64,000 nt of DNA from Leptodontidium sp. MPI-SDFR-AT-0119 (GCA_020726505.1 JAHLEZ010000003.1:3658001-3722000), one strand, 5' to 3'; positions 25,547-36,182 are shown, counted from the stretch's first letter. Program-made: numbers and translations. The notes: generated from the sequence alone by a model not told the origin.

Positions 25547-25864
25547 TGGGTTGGATGTTATGGATGATGAATGGATGGAGTATAGAGGACATGGCGAGCA
25601 ATTTGAAGCCATGATATGGTATTATGAATCAAAAATTTTGATTCGATTAAGTTCTGTGAGAATTTACTGAGTTCACAACTCGTTCAGATCATCCTCGTTC
25701 ATTTCGCTTTTAGATCGAAATATACCGTGATCCGGAAACTCCAAACTTCCCAGGACACTGATGCAAAGGCGGGAAAATCTCTCCCGATCTTCTAATCACA
25801 AAACAGCCAACGTCAACAAGGACATAATCGTAGTTAAGATAGCGAAACTAGGCCCGTCCATCAC
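25547..25864. terminator. Convergent 3' region with 19-base palindrome
   Basis: Short space between convergent genes. It contains GAATCAAAA / TTTTGATTC around a single central base at 25626-25644, an inverted repeat with no mismatches. A role in 3'-end formation for one or both genes is possible from its position but is not demonstrated. Confidence 0.4.
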
Positions 25865-26949
25865 TCATGCACTGCCTTTATCCTCATTCTTGTCAGTGCC
25901 GCTCTTAGTGGCATTTTGACTAGCACTTGGTCCCACAGTCTTCATACAAGTCAATTGGGCTTCGGCCTTGGTGATAAGAGTGCCGTTGCCTGGGTAGAAG
26001 AGTGTGAGGATAGGGACGATACCGAAGAAGTTTGCTGAGGCTGTGTCGATTGGGAAATCACCCTGTGGACTGTTAGCTTTTCCTATTGCTAAACTAGCTA
26101 TGCTATGAGAAAAATATCATATATGATATGATACGTACAGCGGTTTGAAGCGAAGTCACAAGTGCTAAGTCGTACTCTTTCGGAACGATAGGCCAGCAGT
26201 TAGAGGTGCTGTTCTGAGAAGCCGTGATAGGATCAGCGGCATCAGACCCAGTAAGTGCTGTGTGCCACCAAGTCAGTATGTACCATGAGATTAATACCTA
26301 GGTAGGTATGTATCCATACTCGCTTGCTTGCTTGCTGGAGCCTGGAAACATTATAAAGCGGGTACTTACGCTTAACACTAACACCAGTCCAAGTATTCCC
26401 GTCCGCAAAACCCACACAAGCAGAATCAACAGTCTCTTTAAAAGTACTCTCGAGTTTCGCACAAGCCTCCACGCTCCCCAGACCCGCAACATCAACCTTC
26501 TCGGCTCGAGCGACTAACGCGCTGACACACTGGGCATTCATAGTTTCTTGACATGTCCCCTGAGCTTCTTCGATATTTGAATTTGGGAATGCGATATTTT
26601 TACTGACTTGGCTGAAGAAAACCGCACATGCTCCGGTGCCGGTGAGGTTGGTCTTTGGGGGTGTGCCGAAGTAAAAAGTCTTCTCGAAGGTGCGCTTGCC
26701 ATTTGCTGAGTTGATAGAGACGCCTTCGGTCTAGGAGAAGCCGGTGAGAGCTTGAGACGTGATAGGGATGCGCGCCAGTCCTACACTGGGGAAGGTCTTG
26801 TCAATGACGGTGCATTTGGAGTTGTCTGTGCTATCTTCTGGGCAAGGGATGGCAGCGCAACCTATGATGTTTGAGTTGAGGGGTTGGCTGAGAACGGTGC
26901 TGGTGAGAAGCAATGCGAGAACTGTGACAGAATTGAATGTGTAATGCAT
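25865..26949 (-). pseudogene. Secreted protein gene interrupted by one in-frame TAG
   Basis: Four-block gene of 298 sense codons: exon 1 26370-26949, exon 2 26139-26257, exon 3 25865-26062, with introns of 112 and 76 bases that keep frame. The N-terminus is a signal peptide (about residues 1-21, hydrophobic core VTVLALLL). The mature part is Cys-bearing with N-glycosylation sites, and I cannot name the family. Codon 73 (complement of 26731-26733) is TAG. The frame continues without any shift for 225 more codons and ends in a normal stop, with conserved-looking blocks such as FYFGTPPK and GACAVFF on the far side. The TAG replaces what could be a Trp codon between GFS and TEGV. Options are a recent nonsense mutation, readthrough, or an in-frame 78-base intron with an atypical GTCATT donor ending at CTCCTAG. 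Not a recognised toxin or enzyme. Confidence 0.7.
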
Positions 26950-28203
26950 GTTGCGTCTTTATTTGGAGATAATGAGGTTGTCGGGAAGGTAGTGGCTGAA
27001 GAGCTGTTTGAATTATCGGGTTGCAGATTGCAGCCGAACTTGAAATTGAAATTGCGTTGATTGTTGATGGAAAGATTACATGGAGAAGAAAGCAAGCGGT
27101 TGAATGTGAAGAATACGATAGCGGGTCATTTTGCAGATTATCGTGGCCGGATCGGGATCCTTTGTTATGTTTTGGCAAATCAAATTGGGTGTTCGGGTCG
27201 GTGCGAGCGTTTGTTCTTGTTTTTGTTTCGCTTTGTATACTCTTGGGAATGATCTTGCAAGTGACAGGAAAGCATAGGGACCACAAATCTTAAATTTCGA
27301 CATTGTACATGGAAGGTTCTGCAGGCTCTGTAGAATGTCCAACAAACGACTCTGGCTTGTCTGTTCGGCAACAGGATAATTGGACAACGGCTTCGACTTG
27401 AATCTTTAGCGACTGGCCGTCGGTGGCAGAGTTATAATGGGTAGACCGTATGATAAAGTTGATGATTAGATTATTGGGGCTTGATGTACTCTGGGTAGAG
27501 ACTTGCTTTGTTTACTCTTTACTTTCGGTTCTCGCTTGTTCTTGGGTGGTGAAAGTTGGGCTCGCGCTCGGTTGGCATAGATAGACTTGTGATATTTTCG
27601 GGCATTTGAATTGCCTCTTCTTTAAGGTAGTTCAGTACAACTAGTCAGAATTCTTGAAATAAGATTTGAATCATCACCACGAAGTTCAATTCCATTATAT
27701 TGAATTCTGGCGATACCCTAGTCTCAGTGATCTGTCGCTTCCGTGGCCGTCAGCATTTAGTGCTCGCCCAATAGGGGGGATCTTAGAAATACTTGAGCCT
27801 TATGGCTATGGATATTGGGGCTCATCGTGGTACTCACCGTCCGAAAAAAAAAAATTCCCATGTTCATCTTCACAAACTCCAAAAGAGATAGAAACCCCTG
27901 AAGGAGGTCAATATTTATTTACTCCGCAAGGCAGCGGCCGCTTTCTGTCACCAAACAAGAAGCTGTTGTGATTGGTCCAATGCAGCATCCCGATTTAGTG
28001 ACTCGGGATGCTGCGCCTAAGAGAAAGCTTGGCTTGCTGATATCGTATTCATGACGACCTCGAACATCTGATAAAGATGTGACTCTCCCTGTTCTACATC
28101 TCGAAGAGAAGAGAAAATATCAATCCATCGTCTACTTCTGGTACAGAATCTCCTCTGAAGTTGGAAAGTTTCAATCAGCACCCCAGCACCCGAAGGCGCA
28201 AAC
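26950..28203. other. Divergent intergenic region
   Basis: 1.25 kb between the secreted-protein gene (-) and the small membrane-protein gene (+). It contains a palindromic CCAAT element (ATTGG-T-CCAAT) at 27971-27981. This is immediately followed by a perfect 12-base inverted repeat at 27982-28014. The 101-codon frame at 27666-27971 has no recognisable domain and I do not call it. Confidence 0.5.
27982..28014. repeat. Perfect 12-base hairpin
   Basis: GCAGCATCCCGA at 27982-27993 and its exact reverse complement at 28003-28014, with a nine-base loop. It lies about 190 bases upstream of the small membrane-protein start and directly beside a CCAAT palindrome. It could be a protein-binding site, a leader hairpin, or the relic of a short inverted-repeat element. 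Confidence 0.85.
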
Positions 28204-29100
28204 ATGGCGCTTTTCTGCATCGCAAAAGCCATTGAGAAACTCGCTGTGCTTTTGAGACTGGGAGAATTCGAAGGTATGTACTGTACCTACATATGGAATC
28301 CCAATCTGAGCACATCCACGTCTTTCTTCTTCTCTACAGATAGGCGCAGGAGCTGATATACTCAAAGTACAACCGAACTGGCAATGCCCCTCCTGCGCTT
28401 CCTCCCCCTCGTCATCCCTCTGCACCGACTGTCGCGCTAGCTGGATCCACGAACTACAGAACCTCGATTACAGCGATGCGTACGAAGCGCGGCTGAGCTG
28501 CAGATTAGGTGTCGTGGGATTGGTGACGGGCCTTAGTGGGTGGGCTGCGAATGTTGGGTTGGGGTTGTTTGAGTTTGGGGATATGATCGGTGGGGTGAGT
28601 GTTTCCCCCTCCTTTTCTACTACGCACCCGGGTGCATCTGGGCTTCCGGGGAGATAGCTGCGATACCTAGGTATATGTTGAGATGGGAGATACACCTTGC
28701 TGATGAGATTGGATTACAGATCACAGCTTTCATCCTCTGGTTCGTCCCCGGCCGTCACTGGCTCGCTACACCGCTCACAATCTTCTTCGCTGCCCTCTAC
28801 TCCCTCTCTACCCTCGCTCTCATATCCCTCTTCATAATCTCCGGCTTCGTCATGGCGATGAATCCAACAGGAGCCAGACACTGGCGACACATGACGCCGC
28901 AGATGTACGCATTACTGGGTGTCTTTGGGCTTGTGGAGGTGGTGGTCCTCGTAATGCGCGTCAGTGTCATGGATCTCCTGGTCATTGTGGCGCCTTTGAT
29001 GATGAGTGGCGTGGGATTTATGGCGCCGTTGTGTATGCGGACACCGGAGGAGGTAGAGCGAGGTAGTGTGCAGTTGAAGAAAGATGCGGAAGTGGTGTAG
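28204..29100 (+). CDS. Small membrane protein with N-terminal CxxC pair
   Basis: Unrecognised fungal protein of 231 residues in three exons: 28204-28273, 28350-28594 and 28720-29100. The first acceptor must be the CAG at 28347-28349; the CAG eleven bases upstream would bring in a stop at once. After a short helix the protein shows CPSC, a nine-residue serine-rich spacer and CTDC, a likely zinc-binding knuckle. Three or four hydrophobic helices follow: about 75-98, 107-122, 127-155 and 175-205. The tail is charged and cytosolic-looking. The second intron (125 bases) contains a perfect TACCTAGGTA palindrome. The exon model rests on frame continuity and good donors (GTATGT, GTGAGT). Function unknown; a membrane protein with a small metal-binding head is as far as the sequence goes. 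Confidence 0.65.
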
Positions 29101-29809
29101 CTTTGGGGTTTGGTATATATGTAAACCTTGAAGGGGTTGGGAATGAGAGCTTGGAAAGTAGAAAGTAGATTTTGTGAACTTACGAATCTATAATCGAATG
29201 GTATTTCAAGCTACCTTGCTCATTAGTAGAAAGTGCGCCCGAGCTTCTATAAAGGGAAGCAGGGAAACTAACGGTGGCAGGCGTGAACTTTCAAGTGAAA
29301 TTGACCAAACAATTATGTCCGTTTAATGTACTCTGTGATTCATCTGTCCACATTGCTCTGCTTTGTGGGTGTGGCTATTGGTTTTTACTCTCTTTCCAAG
29401 AATCACGCTCGTCACTTTATAGAAGATCTCCATATCTGAATGTCCAACTCACAATTCAAACAATGAACAACTTTCGATCCTAACTCACTAAAAGCACAAT
29501 CAACAATGGTCAAACAAAGCATTTCCCTAAAAATTTCAATAAATTCCGATATGCTAAAATAGACCAACCAGCCCTCAGGTTCGCTGAAGAATGATACAGA
29601 ACAAAAAACATGTGCACTACATAAATCAGCCAGTAAGATCCCCAGTTGATTCCCTCATGAAAAATCAAAAATGCAACATGAATCGTAATCCTCGTAAACA
29701 CGTTCAGAACGTTTATGCGTTTTTTTGCGGGCCGTGAATCTCACCCAACCCCATCCCACCTCATCTCATCTCTAATCAGATCACACAGCAATCGACACTC
29801 GAAAGACCA
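29101..29809. other. Convergent intergenic region
   Basis: 709 bases between stop codons of convergent genes. AT-rich toward 29500-29700. The short frames have no support. It contains only presumed 3' untranslated sequence. Confidence 0.5.
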
Positions 29810-32800
29810 TCATCCAGTCCCACCAATACCTAAGCCAACTCTCGTCCCCTGACTCTGCGCCTGTGCACCGACACTAGCACCACGCTCTCTCAACCTCCTC
29901 CCCTCCATCAAACCCCTTAAGCCACGTTTCTGTAGCCCAATAACAGCACTCACGTCACCCTTCCACGCTTCTTTGTCGCGACTGTTCCTCTGGCCCGTCT
30001 CGGACGCACTCATACTACCACTCATATCCGACTCAGAGACATCACTCGCGACACTACTCGTTGCGCTGGTAGCCTCATCTTCTTCTGGTTTGCGACCTCC
30101 GCCCACCGCAGTATTGATGCGCAGGTTTTGCTGAGAGCGAGAATTCGTATCGCCTCCAAGAGCTCCGATATGTAGCATTTGAGGTGCTGTACTGGGGTTT
30201 CCTCCAGGTATGTCTTGGAAATCGGGGGATAGCCAGTTCTCTCCCAGGCCCGAGATGGAACTTGTTGAGCGACCACCACCGGCAGCCATGGCTGAGGCGT
30301 TGAATACGGCTGCAGCGTTGCGAGAGTCGAGGATCTCGTGTAAGCGCTCGACGACGGCTTCGAGGAGCCCATCGACTTTGTAAGGGCGGGCGATTTGGAG
30401 GAGGGAGCAGAGAATTTGAGGGGTACAGTGTGGTGATGATGAGGGTGGGAGGGAGGAGGTATAGATGAAATGGAGAAGTGCTTTGAGGGTTAATTGTGTA
30501 TGGGGAAGGAAAAGGGTTCGGGGTCGAGAAGATGGAGACAGGGTATTGGCGTCTGGGGGAAGTGGTAATGTCGCGGTTTCGCTCGAGCCTTGATTGCCAG
30601 ATGCTAGGGAGGCTGTGGATGTGTTGTTCAAAGTCGAGGAAGTACTCATACTCGACGACTGAGCACCAATACTGGGAGTAATGGTGACACTGCTATTCCG
30701 ACTTGGATTGTGCCGGAAGACGTTGTCTGGTCGGAGGGTGGCTGCATCATTGCCGTCTTGAGTTGCAGCACCTTCTCGAAGGAGCTGCACAAAATAAGGT
30801 CCCCATCTCCGGGCAACGACTCGGGAGTTCACAGGTATGCGCTCTCCTCCAACGCATAGAATATCCATATCAGCCAACTCTCGCAATCCAAGAGCAGTTT
30901 GACCCAATTCTTCGGCAGCTTTTGAAAGAGAGCGGCCACCTGCAGTCCAGCCAGCTTTGGCACCTACACTCAACGAAGGAATGTTGAATGGAGAGCTGGC
31001 CGAGACGAAACCTGACATGGGTGCCGCTCTCCTCGGGTTGTCATACAAACCAAATGCTTCGAGCTCGACCATGCAGACATTGCTGAAATTAATGCGGCGA
31101 TGGTTATAATCCTCAACCAAGCTCCTCTTTCGGTTCCCAAGAATCACAAACGTGTTACGGCGGTTCCAGAGCACTCCTCGGTTCCAGCTACCCTGGCTGA
31201 AAACACTGCCTCCAGCATCAATACGATTCCAAGTCAAAGTCTTCAGGTCCAATGCCCACAATGCATACTCTTGCTTCGATGACGTGAGATATGTACCACT
31301 GACAACAAAATTGGTGTCGATCACACCACCGTTAGGAAATCGTAGTCCAGGTGGCGAGAAGGTTCCCTGCATCGGCTTTTCAGACAATGTCCCATCAGAG
31401 GATCGTATCTGAAGTTCTAATTTGACATCCAAGAAATTGTAGTTCGAGTATATCAGCATAGAAGATCCAGGTTCCCTCGACTCCTGTGTGATGTTTCCGG
31501 TATCTGGTTTTGTGGGCGAGCTCTTTCCAAGCCTCGATGTAACGCTACTCGGAAGAGGCGCAACGACACTGCGATATGCTCCACAGCTCTTACCCAGTTG
31601 TTGTGTACTGGTCCATTTTAGACTTCGGAGGTTGAAGACACTGATCTGCTCGATGTAGTGATTGGCACTATCCTGACCTCCTACCACAACCATTTCGGCG
31701 CCTCCTGTCCCATCAAGATTTACGCCCAGGGTTCCTGAGTTAGGGTTTGACCCAGGGAGATTGTGTTGAATTGCTGACGAAGCAGCATTTGTCGAAGAGA
31801 AGGTAGCAGACGATGGAAGTATTGTCGCACAATGGGCATATCTTCCTTGCGGTGTGTCCTGGGTGGGAATGAACGTCCAGGATTTGGTTGGCGCATCGTA
31901 AATGTAAATATCGGACATGACTACGACCTCTGGCTGTGTTTCTTGGGCAGCAGCTACTGCTTGCGCCTGTCCTTGTGATGGTGCAGGAGACATGCCACCA
32001 TAGCATACAAGTTTCGTATCCCCAAGTGGGCAGACACTGTGAAAGTATCGTGGTGGGGGTATATCTCCAGAGGCATCAATCTTTGTCCAATGCCTTCTTA
32101 TGAGATCCAGTTCGTACAGGTCTGATGTCAAAACAGGTCTCGACCGAGACAGTATTCGTCCACCAAAAACATACAGCTTATCTCCCAATATTGTTGTTGT
32201 AGCTCCGACTAATGGATGTGGCTCCCGTCCCGTTGTTCGGTGCACATTGCACATAAGACCTGATAGATGTTGAGATGATCCTCCAGGTGTTCCTACAACG
32301 TTGCCTCCGCCGGAACGTGGCTGGGCTGGTGAAGGGCCTGCGGATGGTGGCCCATTGCTTCGAGGAGTTATAACATCTCTCGTCTCATCGTCGGGCTCTG
32401 GTCTGTTGGCTTCCTGTCTCGAAACGTTGGCCTGGCTACCACCCGTATCCGATAGATAAGAACTCGAAGGAGGTTTGAAGCCCAGGGCATACATCTGCGA
32501 TTGTCCTGGCCCTGACGTCGCCGAGTCCATCGTGCTTGTCCGACTCCCACTCATAGCCTGGCGTGACATTGTGGCCGTCGGTTTTGTATATTCTGGGAAG
32601 TATGAGGTCTGATACGTCGCGCCGTGTAGCAGTTCTTCAACTGGAAGGGCGGAAGGAGTCCTAGGCAGAGGCTTTTCGAGAATGGAATCGCTTGCACTTG
32701 GTGTATGTCTCTTCGGTCGACGATACTGTGTGGGAGCACCCGCAGCCGCTGGAGAGGGATCAAGCGGGGTCGAGGCTGGCGACAATCTTTCACCCACTTG

Positions 32801-32977
32801 TATGTTCCCAGGTCGATTATGCGGTCCCGAAATCGATCCCAACTTCTTTATGCCCCTCCGTACCCCTGACAGGAAGTCGCTCCTCTCGGGATAAAATTCG
32901 TCCTCCGCAGAGTCGTTTGGGGTTGAGAACTTCGACTCGAGCGCGCCTGGAGGCCGCAAAGTCAGCTTGTCCGCCAT
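29810..32977 (-). CDS. Kelch-repeat and BTB protein, Ral2-like
   Basis: Single-exon gene, 1055 residues from the ATG at 32977; the slightly longer frame starts only at GTG. The first 230 residues are disordered and Ser/Pro-rich with a basic patch (GVRRGIKKLGS). A beta-propeller of kelch repeats follows, about residues 240-640: GATTTILGDKLYVFGGR, PPPRYFHSVCPLGDTKLVCY, GRYAHCATILPS and MVVVGGQDSANHYIEQISVF. A split BTB domain covers about 715-930 (DILCVGGERIPVNSRVVA, then LTLKALLHFIYTSSLP and LLQIARPYKVDGLLEAV). This order matches fission yeast Ral2, which is needed for Ras1 activation and cell polarity. The Ral2 link is from domain order and memory, not from alignment; the two differ in length (this one is much longer). 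A role in Ras or Rho signalling is therefore an inference. Confidence 0.85.
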   Translation of the reverse strand: MADKLTLRPPGALESKFSTPNDSAEDEFYPERSDFLSGVRRGIKKLGSISGPHNRPGNIQVGERLSPASTPLDPSPAAAGAPTQYRRPKRHTPSASDSILEKPLPRTPSALPVEELLHGATYQTSYFPEYTKPTATMSRQAMSGSRTSTMDSATSGPGQSQMYALGFKPPSSSYLSDTGGSQANVSRQEANRPEPDDETRDVITPRSNGPPSAGPSPAQPRSGGGNVVGTPGGSSQHLSGLMCNVHRTTGREPHPLVGATTTILGDKLYVFGGRILSRSRPVLTSDLYELDLIRRHWTKIDASGDIPPPRYFHSVCPLGDTKLVCYGGMSPAPSQGQAQAVAAAQETQPEVVVMSDIYIYDAPTKSWTFIPTQDTPQGRYAHCATILPSSATFSSTNAASSAIQHNLPGSNPNSGTLGVNLDGTGGAEMVVVGGQDSANHYIEQISVFNLRSLKWTSTQQLGKSCGAYRSVVAPLPSSVTSRLGKSSPTKPDTGNITQESREPGSSMLIYSNYNFLDVKLELQIRSSDGTLSEKPMQGTFSPPGLRFPNGGVIDTNFVVSGTYLTSSKQEYALWALDLKTLTWNRIDAGGSVFSQGSWNRGVLWNRRNTFVILGNRKRSLVEDYNHRRINFSNVCMVELEAFGLYDNPRRAAPMSGFVSASSPFNIPSLSVGAKAGWTAGGRSLSKAAEELGQTALGLRELADMDILCVGGERIPVNSRVVARRWGPYFVQLLREGAATQDGNDAATLRPDNVFRHNPSRNSSVTITPSIGAQSSSMSTSSTLNNTSTASLASGNQGSSETATLPLPPDANTLSPSSRPRTLFLPHTQLTLKALLHFIYTSSLPPSSSPHCTPQILCSLLQIARPYKVDGLLEAVVERLHEILDSRNAAAVFNASAMAAGGGRSTSSISGLGENWLSPDFQDIPGGNPSTAPQMLHIGALGGDTNSRSQQNLRINTAVGGGRKPEEDEATSATSSVASDVSESDMSGSMSASETGQRNSRDKEAWKGDVSAVIGLQKRGLRGLMEGRRLRERGASVGAQAQSQGTRVGLGIGGTG

Positions 32978-35606
32978 GATCACTCATGCTGGAAAAGAAA
33001 CAAAGGGAGGATCAAAGGGAGGCAAAAGATACTGCTTGTCCGCAGGCGAGCTTTCATATATTGCCGCACGTAGGGATCAAAGGAGAAGAGCTTACTGGGA
33101 AAGCGGATCTCTCGACAGGCCTGCCTATCTCGCGTCAAGACTTTTCTCCGCCTGAATACTCGGCGTGATCAACTAAAGCAAGGTCTCTTCCGTAATTGAA
33201 TCCCCGTTCTTTGGGGAGCCGATGCCGATTGTCCTCGACAACGGGGGGGGGAGAGAGAGGCGAAATCGTCGTCTTAGATCCACTACCCGTGCGCACACGG
33301 ACTGCTCAAGGTTGTCAGACCTGGCCAGCAGCCAGTGTTTCTTCACTTTTCCAAGCCTTGCTCCTCCCTTGTTCCTGACCGGTAACCTGGAATACTGGAG
33401 CAGATCTCGAGCTAAAGTGTAGGCCTAGAGAATAAACTTTCCATTCACACTTCACCGGCACACAGCCTCTCAAGCCTTCCTAACCTGCCTGACCTGGTCT
33501 CGTAGTGGGTGGTGGACAAGGATGTTTTGTATTGGTTCGATTCTTCTCAGTCCACGACTCGGCAACTGAAATTCGCCAGCTTGGCTTGCGACTTGCAGTA
33601 ATGTGATAGAGGGCCAGCCTTCCTCGTGTCGAGTATCGTTCCGAGCGCTTCGAACAAGTCCCCTCTCCTGGTCTCGGTGCCCCGGCTCTGCCAAACCTAA
33701 CCGCAGATATCTTAATCTCCGCGCGGCTGTCCGGATGAGAGACGTAAGGTACCGTGCTACCGGCTCTGCCCTAATTCGCCTTGTATTTCCAGAAGAGGCG
33801 GCAAGCGCTCGCTCTGGCAGTCCGGGGACCTGCCTTCAAAGGGATGGATGGTGCTGCTGGCGGGCCGAGCTTCAATCGTATGTCTCTCTGTAGCTCTGTC
33901 ACTGTCTGCATCTACTGTACTGTACCTGCCTCGTACGGATCTCGGTCCCTCTTCGCAAATCGTATGGCTTTCGAATTGGAGTGTGTATGGATGGGTGGCA
34001 GTGAAGGGTCCCTGTCTGCCGAAAGAGGCCTCGCCTTGAGTTTTGGCCCGTCGTGGGCGAGGCGTGGGTGGTGCTGCTCTGACGGTCCGAGCAGACGACT
34101 AGCGACAATCGGATCGAATCAGGGGCTGCAGTTCATCCCAAACCCTGTCTCCTCCCACGTGTGAACCTCGTCGGACTCCTTGTCGATTTTATGTGCACTC
34201 GGCAGCTGCTCCGTCCCTTCCTATTCCCCATATAAAACTGTTCCCGTGTTTTCTAGAAGATGGCAGGCAGGCAGGCATCTACGAAGTATCTGCATATTCA
34301 TGAGCGGCGCCTTCATGAGCACAGGTAGGTAGACAGACAGACAGTCTTGGATCTTCGGAGGAATTGAAGTCGGCGTCGGCGTTGTGCTGTTGATGCTGCA
34401 CTTCACTTGGGTTGGCAAGTATTGCTGCACGATGTTGGATAGGTATATTGCCCTTGTGTGGATGGATAAGGATAAAAAACTGAGGTTATGCTTGCTGGAT
34501 TCGAACTTCTGCAGCAATCCTTGCTTAACTTGCAGACGCGAGTTCGAACGAATGGAGCCGTTTTGTTCAGGTGAGTGAGGGCAGGGCAGGGCAGGGCGGG
34601 CTTTGCTTCAGGGAAGTTCAGATCAGACAGAGTTCCCACTAACTTCGTAAGGCGTTGGTTGACATGCCACGCCCACGCCCACGCCCACCATCCATCCCAT
34701 GATCCCATCCCCCATCCCACCATTCCGCTCTCGACGAAGGTTTGAAAGGGGGAGGGAACACCCGCGCCCGCCGGGGCATTCATTGCATTCAGGCTTGCCT
34801 TGCTGTGAACTGTGCTGATCGGTTCCTGTGCCTCTTCCTGATCCTGATCCTGACCGCCCGGCCTAAAACAAAAACGCCTACATCTAGTAAGGTACAGCTG
34901 CAGGTCTCACTCTGATCTCGATCAACACTCGTACCAGAGCCCAGTCCCCGAACTCGAAACGAAACTTATTGGTGGGCCGTGAATGGAATGTGGTCGGGGG
35001 GCCGGTTTGGGTATGTAAATTACTGTACATAGCCGACCCTGCTTGCTCTTCCTCCCCTTCCCCTTCTCTGATAAGGACTGGCATCTTGCAGTATCAGCTG
35101 GGTACTCTGCTCGAACCGAGCTCCACCAAAGATTGCACCGGAGATGAAACGAAACATTTGGTTCGACCTTCCTCACGAATCCAAACGAGTGAGTGTACAG
35201 TACAGATACGGAGGTATATCGCGAGAAGTATGATGCGATCATTTCCGAGTATTCCGTTTCCAGACTGTTGGATGGTCGTAGCGAGAGTCAACAAGGCCCC
35301 TTGAAGTTGAAGGTTACACAATAATAATCGAGGTGGCTTGAATGCACAAAGTGCCTGCTACTTTTATTCATATGCATTCATTTCGATACATTTTCATTCT
35401 CTATTCAATCTTTGCAGCTTACATACAGGCTTCATTTTATACCTAGTTGTGTTATGCAACAGATGAAGAGTCTGTCAAACCCTTTCCTTTTCATAACAAC
35501 GAAATCTTACAAACTCCACTGTCTTTTCGCCCAGTCGAGAGGTCCAATTGAGACATTGGGTTGGTTCATCTCAACAGCACCAAGGTCATGACACCAGCAG
35601 CCAAAA
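32978..35606. other. Long gene-free region upstream of the Kelch-BTB gene
   Basis: 2.6 kb holding the promoter of the Kelch-BTB gene and the 3' end of the next minus-strand gene. Features include a run of nine G followed by a GA run at 33243-33259, a GGGCA repeat at about 34579-34598 and an ACGCCC repeat at about 34672-34690. There are many short overlapping frames on both strands, none with a recognisable domain. Long upstream regions are common for signalling genes in filamentous fungi, so I infer regulatory sequence. Confidence 0.5.
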
Positions 35607-36182
35607 TCACGAAGCCGAAGAAACAAACAACCTGAGCAAAGCCGGATACGGCGAGACAGCGACCACAACAAGAAGCACAACCAACACCGTCCCAGCAGCC
35701 GATCTCCCAAACGGCCCCGGGTTACTCCACCCACCCATAGCAAGCTCTCCATCAACACACCCCCGTACGAACCATCCCACATCCGCACACAACTTCCCCA
35801 CAACAGCCGTCTGCACAATAGCCTCACGCCTGGACTTGAACTCAAAGAGCACTGACAGCCCTCCACATACTGGGAGCAAGACGGCGATGGCGAGGACTTT
35901 GTGTATCACAGGAGGCGACTCGGTTAGCTTGATGAAGAGCATGAATGCCAGGCTCAAGAAGTTGACGATGAGGAAGATTCCTGCGAGGAGGACGTCGAAG
36001 TTGGTGAAACTCGAGGGGTTGACGGAGGCGGGTGAGGGTGGTTGGGCAGCGAGAACAACGCTATCTACCAGGAAACGAACAGCAAGAAAAGCAGCGTCGA
36101 ATCCAAATGTCCATATGAAAACGTTCCAGAGACCCCATAGCCCGCTTGGGATTCGAGAAAGGGGTTTCTTGGCGGGTGTCAT
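35607..36182 (-). CDS. Four-helix membrane protein of unknown function
   Basis: Single-exon gene of 191 residues from the ATG at 36182 (the longer frame begins only at TTG). Four hydrophobic segments are evident: about residues 15-45 (LWNVFIWTFGFDAAFLAV), 60-85 (VLLAGIFLIVNFLSLAFML), 92-115 and 160-185. Short charged loops such as EFKSRREA separate them. The N-terminus is basic (MTPAKKPLSRIP). The hydrophobic pattern argues for this strand over the 223-codon frame on the opposite strand, which has low-complexity composition. I do not recognise the family, and the neighbours give no clue to function. Confidence 0.65.
   Translation of the reverse strand: MTPAKKPLSRIPSGLWGLWNVFIWTFGFDAAFLAVRFLVDSVVLAAQPPSPASVNPSSFTNFDVLLAGIFLIVNFLSLAFMLFIKLTESPPVIHKVLAIAVLLPVCGGLSVLFEFKSRREAIVQTAVVGKLCADVGWFVRGCVDGELAMGGWSNPGPFGRSAAGTVLVVLLVVVAVSPYPALLRLFVSSAS

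Noticed and set aside
26731..26786. 56-base intron (GTGTAG donor) removing the in-frame TAG
   Set aside because: Its length is not a multiple of three, and it would put the intact downstream exons out of frame.
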